A DNA stretch of 64,000 nt from Naegleria lovaniensis (taxonomy: Eukaryota > Heterolobosea > Eutetramitea > Acrasida > Naegleriidae): assembly GCF_003324165.1 (NCBI RefSeq), contig NW_025407853.1, forward strand, positions 62,001-126,000, in the 5' to 3' direction. Every line of letters begins with the position of its first letter. Position 1 is the stretch's first letter. The notes beneath the pieces were generated by a model, which did not search any database, was not told the origin of the DNA, and saw nothing but the letters and a program-made list of their open reading frames with translations. Made by a program: the position numbers and the translations under genes. Positions 19,322 through 29,870 of the stretch are shown here, one piece after another.

Positions 19322-21123
19322 TTAAGGCGTCATTCTATGTGAATCTCTTGGGAATAAGCTTGACCTTCTAACATTTCCCAAACCTAGATAGGCCATTACA
19401 AATCTTTCCAAGCCAAAACTGCAGCCAGCATGAGGCCATGTTCCATACTTTAAATAATCCAAATTGCACCACTCCATTCCATTACACTTTTCACACTCCT
19501 TCTTCAACATGTCATGATCATGAATCGATTGATATCCAGATCCAATACATTGTCCTCTGAGATAAACTTCAAATGAATTAGACAAACGGTTATGCATGGA
19601 TTCTTCCTCCATGATTGATGGAGGTTTCATGACATGATATGATTTCAAACTTGAAGGAAAACGATACAAAATGAATAAATCTCTATGAAAAGTGTCACGA
19701 ATGATTTGAGATAATTTCTGTGTGTCATGTGTCGAAAGGCCATATTGAGGTAGAAATATTTCTTCCAATGGATTTTGGTGTTCTTGTCGATAATTGTTGA
19801 GTAATGCTATGGCTTCGTGATAGGAAATGACCAAGCATGTCCTTTCATGATTGGTGACTATTGATGTCGAAGAGATTGATAATAATTTTTCTGAATCATC
19901 ATCTTCTTGTTCCTGCCGTATCAGTGTCAATTCTTGTGCCATTTCAGTTTCAAGACGTGTTAGTATCGAGTTCAATAATTTTTCTACCAGATGAATGATT
20001 TCTAAATAATGTGACTGAATGACCATTTCAAAATCTAAACTAGTAAATTCTGTCAAGTGTCGATAGGTAGTTCCTGCATCTTTACGAAAAACTGGACCTA
20101 CTTCATAGACTTTCATTAAATCTCCTTGAATAGCCATTTGTAAATAAGATCGTGCCGAGCTTGTTAAATATGCCTTGGAATTGAATACTCCACTTCGAAA
20201 TTGTTACTCCCTTGATATGGCCGTTGACATGTTGATAATTTAGGGGTATGAATTTCAACAAACTCTAATTGCTCCATAAATTGACGAAAGTATTTGGTAA
20301 CACTTGATTGAATTTTGAAAATTGCGAGCTGACAAGGTATTCTCAACGAAATCACTCGATGGTCCAACAGTTGTGTGTTTGAAATTTGGTTTTCCGTTGA
20401 AACATTTTTCACAAATGATGTTTTCTGATTTTTGAAATTCTGGACCATGTAATCTTGAACAGTGAAGGGTAATCCCCTTGCCAACGACAAGATATAAATC
20501 CTCTCAATTTTGATTTCCATCGTTTTGAACTTTCCAGAAATTACCCGTTCTGTAATTTCATTTTCTGCCGTACATACTTTTCCAAACACTTCAACAATCG
20601 ATTCTGGAGTAATCTTTTTCACAAAATGAATCATTTCTTTATCCGTTGTAAACAAAGTGGCCAACACGAAATGAATACCCTCTCGAAGGATCAAAAAGTG
20701 TAATTTGCCACTTCCTCTATTGGAATGTACTCGACATTGGAGTCTCACGATCGTTTCAGTAGGATTCATTTCATTTGTGGATGATCCAGAACATTCCAAA
20801 TTTTTCATATCATGTTTCTGTAGAATAAAATCAGGCAATGAACTGATTTTCATTTCATAATCATCATTACTGCTATTTTCAGTATTTTCATCATCATTAT
20901 TTTCATCATCACACAAAAAATTAGGTTCTTCCGATGAGGATGATGAGCAGGATGGAGATGCCACAATTAATCCAAACTTTTTTGATCCATTACTGTAAAG
21001 ATCTTTCCTCGTTACGGTGGGCAATGATTGTCTGTAATGGATTTCCCGAAGCAATTCTTCTTCTTGAAGTTGTCGTTGGCGAGCCTGACGATGTGCTTTG
21101 TGCATTTTTTTGTGTTCTGCCAT
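19322..21123 (-). CDS. Aspartyl-tRNA synthetase (class IIb), frame-interrupted
   Basis: It charges tRNA-Asp. The product has a Lys/Gln-rich N-terminal extension and an acidic insert (about residues 60-90), the anticodon-binding OB fold (IVRLQCRVHSNRGSGKLHFL), then the catalytic core: LDHRVISLRIPCQLAIFKIQ, FVEIHTPKLS (motif 1), VYEVGPVFRKD with RHLTEFTSLDFEM (motif 2) and GLERFVMAYLGLGNVRRSSL then FPRDSHRMTP (motif 3), which is diagnostic for eukaryote-type AspRS. The frame shifts once at about 20175-20190: the first frame runs into a stop after EVEYSIPRHI, while the other frame supplies AYLTSSARSYLQMAIQGD, exactly the missing family segment. One absent base in TATTCAATTCC would repair the reading, so an assembly error is the simplest explanation. 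Confidence 0.85.
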
Positions 21124-21196
21124 TAAAAGTTCGTTTCAACATGAAATATTGGTTTAATTGATACATGTATATTCGTCCTTATTATCAAATGAATTG

Positions 21197-22521
21197 TTAC
21201 AAATTTCTACGTGCCGAGTCCATAGTCATGGCAACATTGTTTTTCGTTTGTTCAATAAATTCCATCAAGTGTTGGTTATATTCAGAAGGATGTAAATAAT
21301 TGAAAATGTCATTGTGATTGGCATTGGGAACGGTCACAATCTTGAATTTGTTTTGAGCTCGTTCAAACAATTCTACTCCATGTGAATATGGAACAATGGA
21401 GTCTTCAGTCCCGTGAACAATCAACACTGGAGCCTTAATGGAAGGTATTTTGTAATTATTGCAAAACATGTCATAGGGTCGAAGTAATGGTAAAAGTGGT
21501 TTCATAAATGTCTTTCCTAATCCAACTTGTAGTATCCTGTACGTATAAAGGTTCACATGGTCCATCAACGTTCAACATCTACAATAGAACACTTACGATA
21601 ATAGCGCTACAATGAAAAAACAGGTCAATTGGTTGCGTCATGTGGTCACATATTACCAATTAAGAAGAAGCAAATACTCACGTGTTTGTAAAATAAGTCC
21701 ACCAATATTTTGATATTTGTGAGCTAAATGGCAAGAGGGACCGGAGCCAATTGAAATTCCAAAAACATCTATTGGTAACAATTAATAATAATGCACCAAT
21801 GGTTTGGGGTGAGAAACGCAATCTATGATTCGAGAAATAAATTCACACCCACTTACAAATATCAGATGGATCGATTTTCTGTTCCTTCACCAAATAGTCA
21901 AATGCTGCCTCCGCACTGGCATACACATCTTTCATGTATTAATAATTTTTGTTTTTTTAGATAAACCAATACAATCATTATTATAGATTACACTACCTCC
22001 TTCCGATGGTTTTTGCCATTGATCATATCCAAAATATTCATAATGCAATACATTAACTATTCATTAATTTCGGAAATAAGTCATTGATGACAATGATGTA
22101 ACCTATGTGGTTCTAATGATTAAAAAATCCATACCATTCAAAGTTCTTCTCAAAAACTCTGCATATTGTAACTATACCAATGTGTCGTCCACATTATTAT
22201 TTGATGATAATATTCGGATCCAAATGATGATCATCATCAACCTACCATTTCTACAATATTGGTTCCATTTCCGTGTGATAACAATATGGTTGTTTTTACC
22301 TTGGAATCTAGAGCCTGTAAGAAATAAAACGGAATGGTTCGTTTACTACTATTACTCGAATCACGCAATAACAGCTTTTGAAAAGTAGAAAATTGAGCCT
22401 TCGGAGTTGGTGGTGGATAAAACGCAAGAAAGCTCAACAACTTTTTAAACGGATAATGAATTCCGATCAGCAGCAATGGCAATATCGTGAGTGTATTGAG
22501 ATAGCCGTTTGAAAAGAACAT
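21197..22521 (-). CDS. ABHD17-like serine hydrolase, probable depalmitoylase, 288 aa, seven exons
   Basis: Exons by splice site and phase: 22521-22246, 22156-22135, 22056-21997, 21928-21857, 21768-21682, 21606-21597 (10 nt) and 21536-21197; together 867 nt with one stop. The N-terminal hydrophobic segment (LTILPLLLIGIHYPF) anchors the protein. The core shows LLSHGNGTNIVEM, VLHYEYFGYDQWQKPSEG, the nucleophile elbow FGISIGSGPS, then APVLIVHGTEDSIVPYSHG (Asp) and NANHNDIF (His), the ABHD17/FAM108 order. ABHD17 enzymes remove palmitate from peripheral membrane proteins, but they have an N-terminal Cys cluster that is absent here, replaced by the helix, so the substrate may differ. Confidence 0.82.
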
Positions 22522-22646
22522 TTTTTTTTAGTTATTATTATTATAATTCGAATTCAATGTATTCCATTCACTTTTATTTACAATCAATCATTCACGAATA
22601 TTTATAATACACACAATTCGAAAATGATTCTCTCTCAACCAATCAT

Positions 22647-22934
22647 TTACAAGTAACCACAATTACAATCGGAAATCAAATCCATTCGTGCATTTAATCT
22701 CACATCCAACACTTGATCATAGATGGCATTATGAGAAGGACACATGTAAATAATGTATCGGTTTCCAGTGGTTGCGTTTTGATTGGAATAAATGACGTGA
22801 CAGGCACGAGTGGCTTTTCCGTCACAGCCATTGACTGCACATTTGGTTTGAGAGTCTAGACTGGCTTGTATAGACCTTTGTAGTGAGAACAACCGGAGGT
22901 TCCTCTCAAATTTTTAATTCTATTTCCTTCATTT
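22647..22934 (-). CDS. Small Cys/His-rich protein, possibly frame-interrupted
   Basis: An ATG at 22934 after six A opens MSAHGNEGNRIKNLRGTSG and runs into a stop at about 22870. The adjacent frame, open from about 22895, continues with LQRSIQASLDSQTKCAVNGC, then ATRACHV, a polar stretch, IIYMCPSHNAIYDQV and ending DCNCGYL. The spacing C-x4-C ... C-H ... C-P-x-H-N looks like a zinc-binding or HNH-like fold. The two frames are best joined between 22880 and 22920 by a one-base shift. If the upstream frame is unrelated, the gene would need a non-ATG start. No family was named. Confidence 0.5.
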
Positions 22935-23079
22935 CCGTGTGCTGACATTTTTTTGTGGGGTGTCAGTATTCATATTTTCTTGAAAGTTATTGATGAATCA
23001 AGAGACAAAATCTTGGCATCTTTTAACTGGGCCGCATGTTACAATAAACATGGTTTTTTTGGTCTGTTCACAACAACTC

Positions 23080-23292
23080 TTATACCACTACCCAATTTCT
23101 GAATCTCATGATTACTGCAATCGTCCAATTCAATTTTCCACCACGCTGAATCTCTTCATCGTCCGCGCCGACGGCATACGACCTCATGAGCAGAGTATTA
23201 GGACAAATGATTGGATTGCTCGTCCATTCCACTCTTCTAAAAAACGAAAAAGTACCAAACAAGTCATCTTCCAATGGTCCGGTTTTAATCAT
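23080..23292 (-). CDS. Doubtful small open frame, 70 aa
   Basis: ATG at 23292; the product (MIKTGPLEDDLFGTFSFFRR to FRNWVVV) has balanced composition and an acidic patch DDEEIQRGG, better than the opposing plus-strand frame. No motif, splice site or family supports it. It may be a first exon whose continuation was not found, since a GTAGTG lies near its end. Confidence 0.22.
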   Translation of the reverse strand: MIKTGPLEDDLFGTFSFFRRVEWTSNPIICPNTLLMRSYAVGADDEEIQRGGKLNWTIAVIMRFRNWVVV

Positions 23293-23468
23293 TCAGAACA
23301 CACAGAAAACAACATTCATGATTAGAGTGGTTCGTTACTACTGCAGAATGGTGTTTTTGAACAACAATTTACAACAACACAACAGTTCATGGTTGGACAA
23401 ATTGGTGGTGCATTGTTAAAACACCGTTCAAAAAAATCAACAACAACAAGACAACAACCATCTTTTGC

Positions 23469-24470
23469 ATGACACCTTGGATGCGAGCTGTTCTTAACAA
23501 TTTGTCACATGTTGAAACAAATTCAATGACCTCTTCCTGTCATGCTTGTGAAAACATGACATGTTTTGGGAGCCATAACCATGATGAATTTTGTAAAGAA
23601 TCCAAAATGCCGTATCCCAAAGACCATACAAACTCCTCTCTTCACACACTTGCACACTCCCTTCCATGTAGTCATTTTCCCTTGTTCATCACTTCCTTTC
23701 ATTCATGTCCATCGAATGAACAGTCCATTCATTCCACAAGTTCGTTACCAACTGTGAACATGCATCCACTGGATGATCACTCGTATGGCCACATGTGTCA
23801 TCCACTCCTATCCAATCCATTACTCGAAACAAGAACGATATCCATGAATGGAACCACCAATTGTGAAATTTCTTTGGATTTTCTATATGAATTCTTTCAT
23901 GCGTTTCCTTTGAAATTTGAATTCCAACCACTGAATTGTGATGATTTTCAAAATGTTGATCCATGGAATGACAACATGTCTTGTTCATTGAATAGGATCA
24001 AGAATCAAAACTTGGAAGAATGTGAAGAAACCAATGAAAATTCTTCTTCATTCTTGTCTCAGTTACATTCGTTTAGACGAGAGAGATCTCTCGATGTTTC
24101 GAGTTCAACTTCATCGAGTTGCTCCTCTTCCATGACAAGTAGTGTGAATTTTTCCAATTCCAATGAAATATCGAATTTTACTTCCACTCAAGAAACACCA
24201 AATTTTTCAGATCATTCCTCAATTCGCCTACTGAATGATGAGAAATTCTATGACAAGATCATGAAACGAAAACGAGGAAGACCTCCTAAAACTGGATATC
24301 GAGTCGAATTTTCTGAACATTCGTATTCCATGATTTTGAATAACAAGATGGAACAAGCAATTCAAATTGAAAAATCTAAAAATCGAAGAGGAAAAACAAA
24401 AAAGAGTCGAATTTTAAAGAATATTTTAGCTATTAAGGAACGACAGAATACATTAAAAACGAATAAATAA
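23469..24470 (+). CDS. AT-hook protein, 333 aa
   Basis: The reading frame opens with ATG at 23469. The first two-thirds are rich in Ser, His, Asn and Cys with no domain. Near residue 262 lies a single AT-hook, KRKRGRPPKTGY, whose core RGRP binds the minor groove of AT-rich DNA. A basic C-terminus (KSKNRRGKTKKSRILKN) follows. It is therefore likely a nuclear DNA-associated protein. Direction and single-exon structure are clear; the exact start is not proven. No catalytic domain seen. Confidence 0.6.
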   Translation: MTPWMRAVLNNLSHVETNSMTSSCHACENMTCFGSHNHDEFCKESKMPYPKDHTNSSLHTLAHSLPCSHFPLFITSFHSCPSNEQSIHSTSSLPTVNMHPLDDHSYGHMCHPLLSNPLLETRTISMNGTTNCEISLDFLYEFFHAFPLKFEFQPLNCDDFQNVDPWNDNMSCSLNRIKNQNLEECEETNENSSSFLSQLHSFRRERSLDVSSSTSSSCSSSMTSSVNFSNSNEISNFTSTQETPNFSDHSSIRLLNDEKFYDKIMKRKRGRPPKTGYRVEFSEHSYSMILNNKMEQAIQIEKSKNRRGKTKKSRILKNILAIKERQNTLKTNK

Positions 24471-24517
24471 GGAGAACATGTTTGGAATTTTGATTAATTT
24501 TCACACCTTACAAAAAA

Positions 24518-25723
24518 ATGACAAGTCAAGAAGAACCCTTCATCAATGCATTGAGTGATGATCTTTTTCGAAGTATTCTTGAATTTTTAGAAATCAAAGA
24601 ATGGTTATGTCTGAAATGTGTAGCATCGGAAAAGAAATTCCGAATGTCCGAGTCTGTGATGATGATCTCGTTTGGAAAAATTATTATTTTAAAAAATTAA
24701 ATGAATGGAAGAGCAATGTTGAAAAGGAACATGCCGAACGTGTTCAATGGTATTCGAATGAAAAAGAAAGAAATTATTATTTAAATACCTATTTTAATAT
24801 TAAATTGGATTTAACAAAATTGGAACAAGTGACCACAAATTTCAAACAAGAATTAATTCATATCATGAAATGTGCTCATGAACAAGCCGATCAACAATTA
24901 CACTCTCGAAAGAAATGGATCGATTCCATTTCATTAAATGTCAACAACCAAGAACTTAAAGAGTCGCCATTTCGATTTTTCACATTGAATGAAATTGAAA
25001 ACATATTGACTACGTTCAACACTGTAAAAAAAGTCGTAGTCATTGGTTCGAAACAAGTTGGAAAAACGAGTTTACTAATAACAGCAACTAGTGGAGAATT
25101 CCCACATGAATATATTCCACCAATTTTTGATAATTATTCTCCAGGTGTTATCCATTGGCAAGATTATCCACAATTTAGTTTTTGGTAAGTGAATGAGTAG
25201 TATTCAATGTGCATGTTCTTACGAAATGATCTTTGATATTATTACTTTCAATAGGGACACTAGAGACGGTGAAGATTATGCACGATTGAGACCTCTCAGT
25301 TATGAGCATTGTGATTTATTTTTATTATGTTTCAGTTGTGTCGATATTCATTCTTTTCATGAAACAGTTGAACCATTCATTCCAGAAATTAGAAAATTCA
25401 TCAGTGTCACACAAACACTCGACTTGGAACCAGTTCCATTGATATTGGTAGCCACTAAAACAGACGCTCGTGATACAAATTCCATACTTCGAAAGAATCT
25501 ATTGTTGCATCATCATGAGTATCCCATTAGTATGGAGGAAGGAATGTCACTTGCTAAAAAACTTGGATGTCTTACATATATTGAAACGAGTGCGATTGAG
25601 AAAGGAAATCTTTCAAATTTTACAACCTTACTTGGAAAGTGTTTGTCCATTCCCATCACACAGAGATTAAGGAATCAGGTCGACAACTCGAATCGTTCTC
25701 CTCGAAAATGTGACATTCAATAA
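24518..25723 (+). CDS. F-box fused to an atypical Rho-family GTPase
   Basis: An F-box-like helix bundle ([20 protein letters not shown], then [15 protein letters not shown]) precedes a charged helical linker and a Rho-like GTPase domain. G1 is [15 protein letters not shown], switch [16 protein letters not shown]3 [18 protein letters not shown]4 [10 protein letters not shown]5 IETSAIEK. A 70-nt intron (25185-25254) splits the G3 motif as TG-G, in phase. The last four residues CDIQ could be a prenylation box. The F-box and linker are read in two frames joined within 24600-24660, with no intron that fits; a missing base is likely. Switch residues normally needed for Mg2+ binding and hydrolysis are changed (see findings), so the domain may be a constitutive or pseudo-GTPase. 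Confidence 0.75.
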
Positions 25724-25851
25724 TGATGGACAGTAAGATCGTTTGATTACAGAACGAAAAAACTCATTGGTCCATTTAATATACAATTTACAAATAAATC
25801 CAACAACGAATGGAATTTCAGAATCTGATCCAATTTTAATTATTTCATTCA

Positions 25852-26270
25852 TTACTTTAAATAAAATTCCACATTCTTTTTCCATTTAAAGGAATCCACA
25901 TTGTTCGTAGTGACCTGATGCTTATCGAGAGAAATAATTTCATGTTTCGGAACTTCTGAAAGTGATTCCAATTGTGCTCCCCATGAATTTAAAGGCTTTG
26001 TATTCATTAATTTCTTTGAAAATTCATTAATCTTATCTTCATCACCTTCCATGGTAATCCATACGAGATTTTCATTGTTTTTATCATTACTCGCTCCTCC
26101 TTTAATTCCATGCTTATTGTTTCATAGTTGTAAAATAATTTTTCAATCATCAAATTAATTTCAAAGTTGTTGTAAACTTACATTACTCATACTCTAGAAT
26201 GATCAAATCATGCCTCATCCATATTTGATGGTCATAGAGTGCTTACCCTTACAATGGTTTGTCGGAACAT
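25852..26270 (-). CDS. Small probable mitochondrial protein, 98 aa, with a 12-nt exon
   Basis: Three exons: 26270-26247 (MFRQTIVR), 26193-26182 (SMSN, 12 nt) and 26112-25852. All three donors and the first acceptor are conventional (GTAAGC, GTAAGT, TTCTAG); the last acceptor is AATAAG. The short Arg-rich, acid-free N-terminus suits a mitochondrial presequence. The rest (VWITMEGDEDKINEFSKKL to WKKNVEFYLK) is acidic, then basic, with no recognised domain. If the first two exons are wrong, the protein would begin inside the third. Confidence 0.5.
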
Positions 26271-26577
26271 GACTCCTTGACATCTATATATGGTGTTATC
26301 GATCAGCAGCAGCATTCATGAACACATGTTGTTTTTTATAATTCGTTCTGCGGAAGAGATGAATTCAATACGTACTTGCCCACTGCACGAAAACCTTTGC
26401 ATACATAATTGGACATTTTTTTTTTCAATACTATTATTCATTAATATATTTTAAATCCAAGAACAGAACCTTCATGTTGTTCATAGCGTATTCAATTTAA
26501 GTACGATTCAAGGATTATCATGTAAAATATTTTTCTAACCACCCTACATAGTGAAACAGAGATTTCACAAAAAAAAA

Positions 26578-27825
26578 ATGACACTTGACACTCCACGTTC
26601 ATTTCCTTTCCAAACATCACTCCAACAACAACCTGCCACCAATGATTCCTTCAATCCCTTCGGATTTCATCCTGTCGAACCACAAACTCCCATCGACCTC
26701 GCCGCTGTTGGTTTTGGCGGTTCTGTTTTATTATTTAATTTTTGTTGCATGAGTTTAGTATTTTCCAAATATAAAAGTATGGCTGTGAAAACAAAACATC
26801 CGATTTTGATGATGTTTTCATTGATTTTTAATGCCTTGTTATTTATTGGATATTGTGTAAGTGAATGAAATTTATTTTCGAGAAAATTTTCGAAAAAACA
26901 CAAATGTGTGAAAATCATAATGTATTGTGACACTCAAATAGTTCAATAATTTATTGTTGTATCCGACAAATTATGATTATTGTGTCGTATTTAGAGTTTG
27001 GTTTTTCAATATTGGATTGGTACGTGGCATCTATTTGTCAGATGCAAATAATTTCACACAAAATGAAATCGGATGAATTCAACAACAACCATACAGTTTG
27101 GATGGATCAGTTGTTTATTGACACGACTCCTAGTGACCTACATTACATTCAAAACACAAAAGAAAATCAGATTTCCAATTTCCTTATTTATTGCACTTTT
27201 TATGATTCCAATTTTTGTGTATTGTCTCGTCGCATCGATTGTGAAAGAATTGCTCTATGATCCTAAATTACCAAATAATTGTAAATATGGAACTATTGCT
27301 GTGGGTGTCAATTTGGCAATGATCACACTCTACTGTTTGATTATTGGTGTGTTAATTTTTCTCAGCAGAAAGTAAGTGAAAGATTTTAGAGATTTCACAA
27401 CAAATTTGGAATTTTAAAAACAATTCTTCTGTTATGAATGATGAAATATCAGAGTTCAAGAAGATTTCAACAGCTCAGGAACTGAGGCCATGGGTCTTGT
27501 GGGAATTGTTGTATCGGTCGTGATTGGATTATTGGCTTGGCTCTTGTATCTGCATCGAATTATTCCGATTCGAATCATTATTACATTGCTTCCTATCATC
27601 ATTGGATGTTATTATTTTTGGTCCTACTTTGGAGGGATTGTGTATGCCATTGTGACATGCTCTAGTGAGGAATACTTTTTGGATTGGTTGGAAAATCAAA
27701 ACGTGCATGATGTTGCAACGAATCGTGAAATTCAAGAAGAATTGAGAGAATGCAGAGAGAAATTGCGTGGCATGCAATGTTGTACACTGAGCACGAGCAT
27801 GGATGTGAATCGAATTCTCAACTAG
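26578..27825 (+). CDS. Multipass membrane protein, about seven helices, 304 aa
   Basis: The ATG at 26578 follows nine A. Exons 26578-26856, 26995-27019 (25 nt), 27134-27371 and 27453-27825 give one continuous frame; the 25-nt exon is supported by GTACGT and TTTATTTAG/CTCCTAG sites. Hydrophobic segments: LAAVGFGGSVLLFNFCCMSL, ILMMFSLIFNALLFIGYC running into SLVFQYWIVTYITF, FPISLFIALFMIPIFVYCLV, GTIAVGVNLAMITLYCLIIG, GLVGIVVSVVIGLLAWLLYL and IIITLLPIIIGCYYFWSYFG. A coiled-coil-like tail (REIQEELRECREKLRGMQ) ends the protein. The count and lack of cleaved signal would suit a seven-helix receptor, but no GPCR family motif is visible. Confidence 0.65.
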
Positions 27826-27975
27826 CATGCTTGAGACATGAGGGGCTGAATTATAGATACCTTTGACCTCACTGCATTTGATGATAGGCTTCCAATGAAT
27901 ATATCAAAAAAGCAATCGATTTATTTGGTGACCTTCAAAAGCTTTTCACAATGACTCGATCACACAAAAAGGTCA

Positions 27976-29658
27976 TTAATATTTCTTTGCACTTGGAGCA
28001 GCGAATTTATACTGCGAGTTGAATATATCGTGTGGAATTTCTTTAGAACCTTCCTTGTATAAAATCTCAATGGTTCTAGCTGTTGGGGGAAATGGGAATG
28101 ATTCTAACAGAGAAAATGCCTTGTAATCCTGGCAATATCGCAAATAACCAAAAAGCATAGTATTGTAGAGACGTTCCCGCAAATTAAGATCTTGAATCTT
28201 GTCACGAAACTTGAAAAAGACACGTTCTGCTTCATTGAGATGACCACAAACAACATAGGCATAAATAATACTGTATGCATTTGCAGTACCTCCAGTCTTG
28301 TCCATAATGAGCTTTTCTAAATTCTTAATTTCATTGAGTTTCTTTGACTCACCCATAGTAATCAATAATGGTCGATAGCAAGCAACTGGAACTTCATAGC
28401 CATCCTTTAACAGTTCAATGTAATAATGATAAACCTTGTCCAATTGTTCCTTGGCAAAGTAATATCCAAATAAGAGAGTATAGATTGAAACAGATGGCTT
28501 GACCTTTTCCTTTCTCATGTGGCTGAATAAGAAGGAAATTAAATCATTTCGATCATGTTCGCATGCTGCTACCATCAAAATACTATACGTTGATGTCATT
28601 CTCTTGATACCCATTTCTGGCATTTCATGGAAGAATCGTAATGCCAAGTCGAAATTTCCACTCTTGCAATGATGACTGAGGATTGGAGCAAACACGTCGG
28701 CATTTAAATATTTGGAATCTTTTAAGCTTAGAGTGAGTTCATGAGCCTTCTCCATCATACCAGCATTGACATAGGCATACACAAGTGTAGTATAATGACG
28801 ACCATTTGGGTGTGAAACAGTCTTGAATAATTCTTCGACCTTTTCCACATTTTTGCATCGAGCATAAATGCTCATGACAGTATTTGCAAGATGATCATTG
28901 AGTGGAGTTCCAGCAAGATTATTCTCGTAAATAGAAATACTTTCCTCTACGGCACCTCGTTCTTCATAGAATTTGAGTAATACTGCAAAAATTGAGGAAG
29001 CAGCTAAATGGTTATATTTTGTTTTCATTACTTTCAAATGCTCTAGAATGTGCTCTTCTGTAACTCTTCTATTGCCTAGTGCAAATTCTGAAAATTCTTT
29101 GAAGGTTTTGTGCGTTGTGTCTGGTTGTTCTTCTGAAGAGGATGCTTCTTTCACAAATCGGATGACATCATTCAGCGCATTCCTATTCACCTTGAAAGAA
29201 GTCTTTTTGTGGGATGGAAGTGAATCATAGATGGATTGTTTGAGAGGCTCTACCGCTTTCTCAACTTCTTCAATGAGAAAATCATCAACAAATATTCCTA
29301 CGGGTTGTTCTTGCTGTGGTGTTGTTGTTTCCGTTTCATTGTTCGTTGCTGATGACTTGAGAGATTCACTTAACTCATCAGTGCTGTTAGAGGATGTAGT
29401 AGTAGTTGTTGTTTCCCGCATCATGTGTGTAGATGCCTTGTGATGATAATGGGCCATCATGGTCCGATGTTGGGACCCCACCACAACTTGTTCATATTCG
29501 GGATGAGTCTTTACCGTATTCAAAAATCCAGAATAAAATATATTCTTTATCATCAAGGTTGGTGATATTATGGTTGCAGAAGAGAGGGATGATGATTGTG
29601 CCAAGTGTTGCAACATGGCCTTCTTATTCAAGGCCATCCAAGATTGTGCTTTCATCAT
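27976..29658 (-). CDS. Pentatricopeptide-repeat (PPR) protein, 560 aa
   Basis: PPR proteins bind organellar RNA in a sequence-specific way. From about residue 200 onward, helix pairs of roughly 35 residues recur: LAASSIFAVLLKFYEERGAV, LANTVMSIYARCKNVEKVEE, HYTTLVYAYVNAGMMEKAHE, FAPILSHHCKSGNFDLALRF, TYSILMVAACEHDRNDLIS, IYTLLFGYYFAKEQLDKVYH and YSIIYAYVVCGHLNEAERVF, at least eight motifs. The N-terminus is Ser-rich and basic without acid in its first 40 residues, matching a mitochondrial presequence. No DYW editing domain or SMR domain is visible. Single exon, ATG preceded by an A run. Expected to act on mitochondrial transcripts. Confidence 0.87.
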   Translation of the reverse strand: MMKAQSWMALNKKAMLQHLAQSSSLSSATIISPTLMIKNIFYSGFLNTVKTHPEYEQVVVGSQHRTMMAHYHHKASTHMMRETTTTTTSSNSTDELSESLKSSATNNETETTTPQQEQPVGIFVDDFLIEEVEKAVEPLKQSIYDSLPSHKKTSFKVNRNALNDVIRFVKEASSSEEQPDTTHKTFKEFSEFALGNRRVTEEHILEHLKVMKTKYNHLAASSIFAVLLKFYEERGAVEESISIYENNLAGTPLNDHLANTVMSIYARCKNVEKVEELFKTVSHPNGRHYTTLVYAYVNAGMMEKAHELTLSLKDSKYLNADVFAPILSHHCKSGNFDLALRFFHEMPEMGIKRMTSTYSILMVAACEHDRNDLISFLFSHMRKEKVKPSVSIYTLLFGYYFAKEQLDKVYHYYIELLKDGYEVPVACYRPLLITMGESKKLNEIKNLEKLIMDKTGGTANAYSIIYAYVVCGHLNEAERVFFKFRDKIQDLNLRERLYNTMLFGYLRYCQDYKAFSLLESFPFPPTARTIEILYKEGSKEIPHDIFNSQYKFAAPSAKKY

Positions 29659-29870
29659 TTTTTTGAAGCAATTCGATGAGGTTAAATTTTCTTTTCTTCA
29701 CACAAAATTTATTTGAATTTAAACTCTTTCATTGGAGTCGTGTTGAAAGGGACCATGAATGAATGGTCATCTGATTCAAAAATAAATAACTCACAAATGA
29801 TGACAAGAAGGAAGTAGTTGAGAAAGTGTCAAGTAATTCTATTTTAAAAATTAAATGTCTTTTTCAGGCA

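Noticed and set aside
22990-23325. 111-aa plus-strand frame
   Set aside because: Opposite strand has an equally good or better frame; neither has motif support, so only the minus frame is listed, at low confidence.
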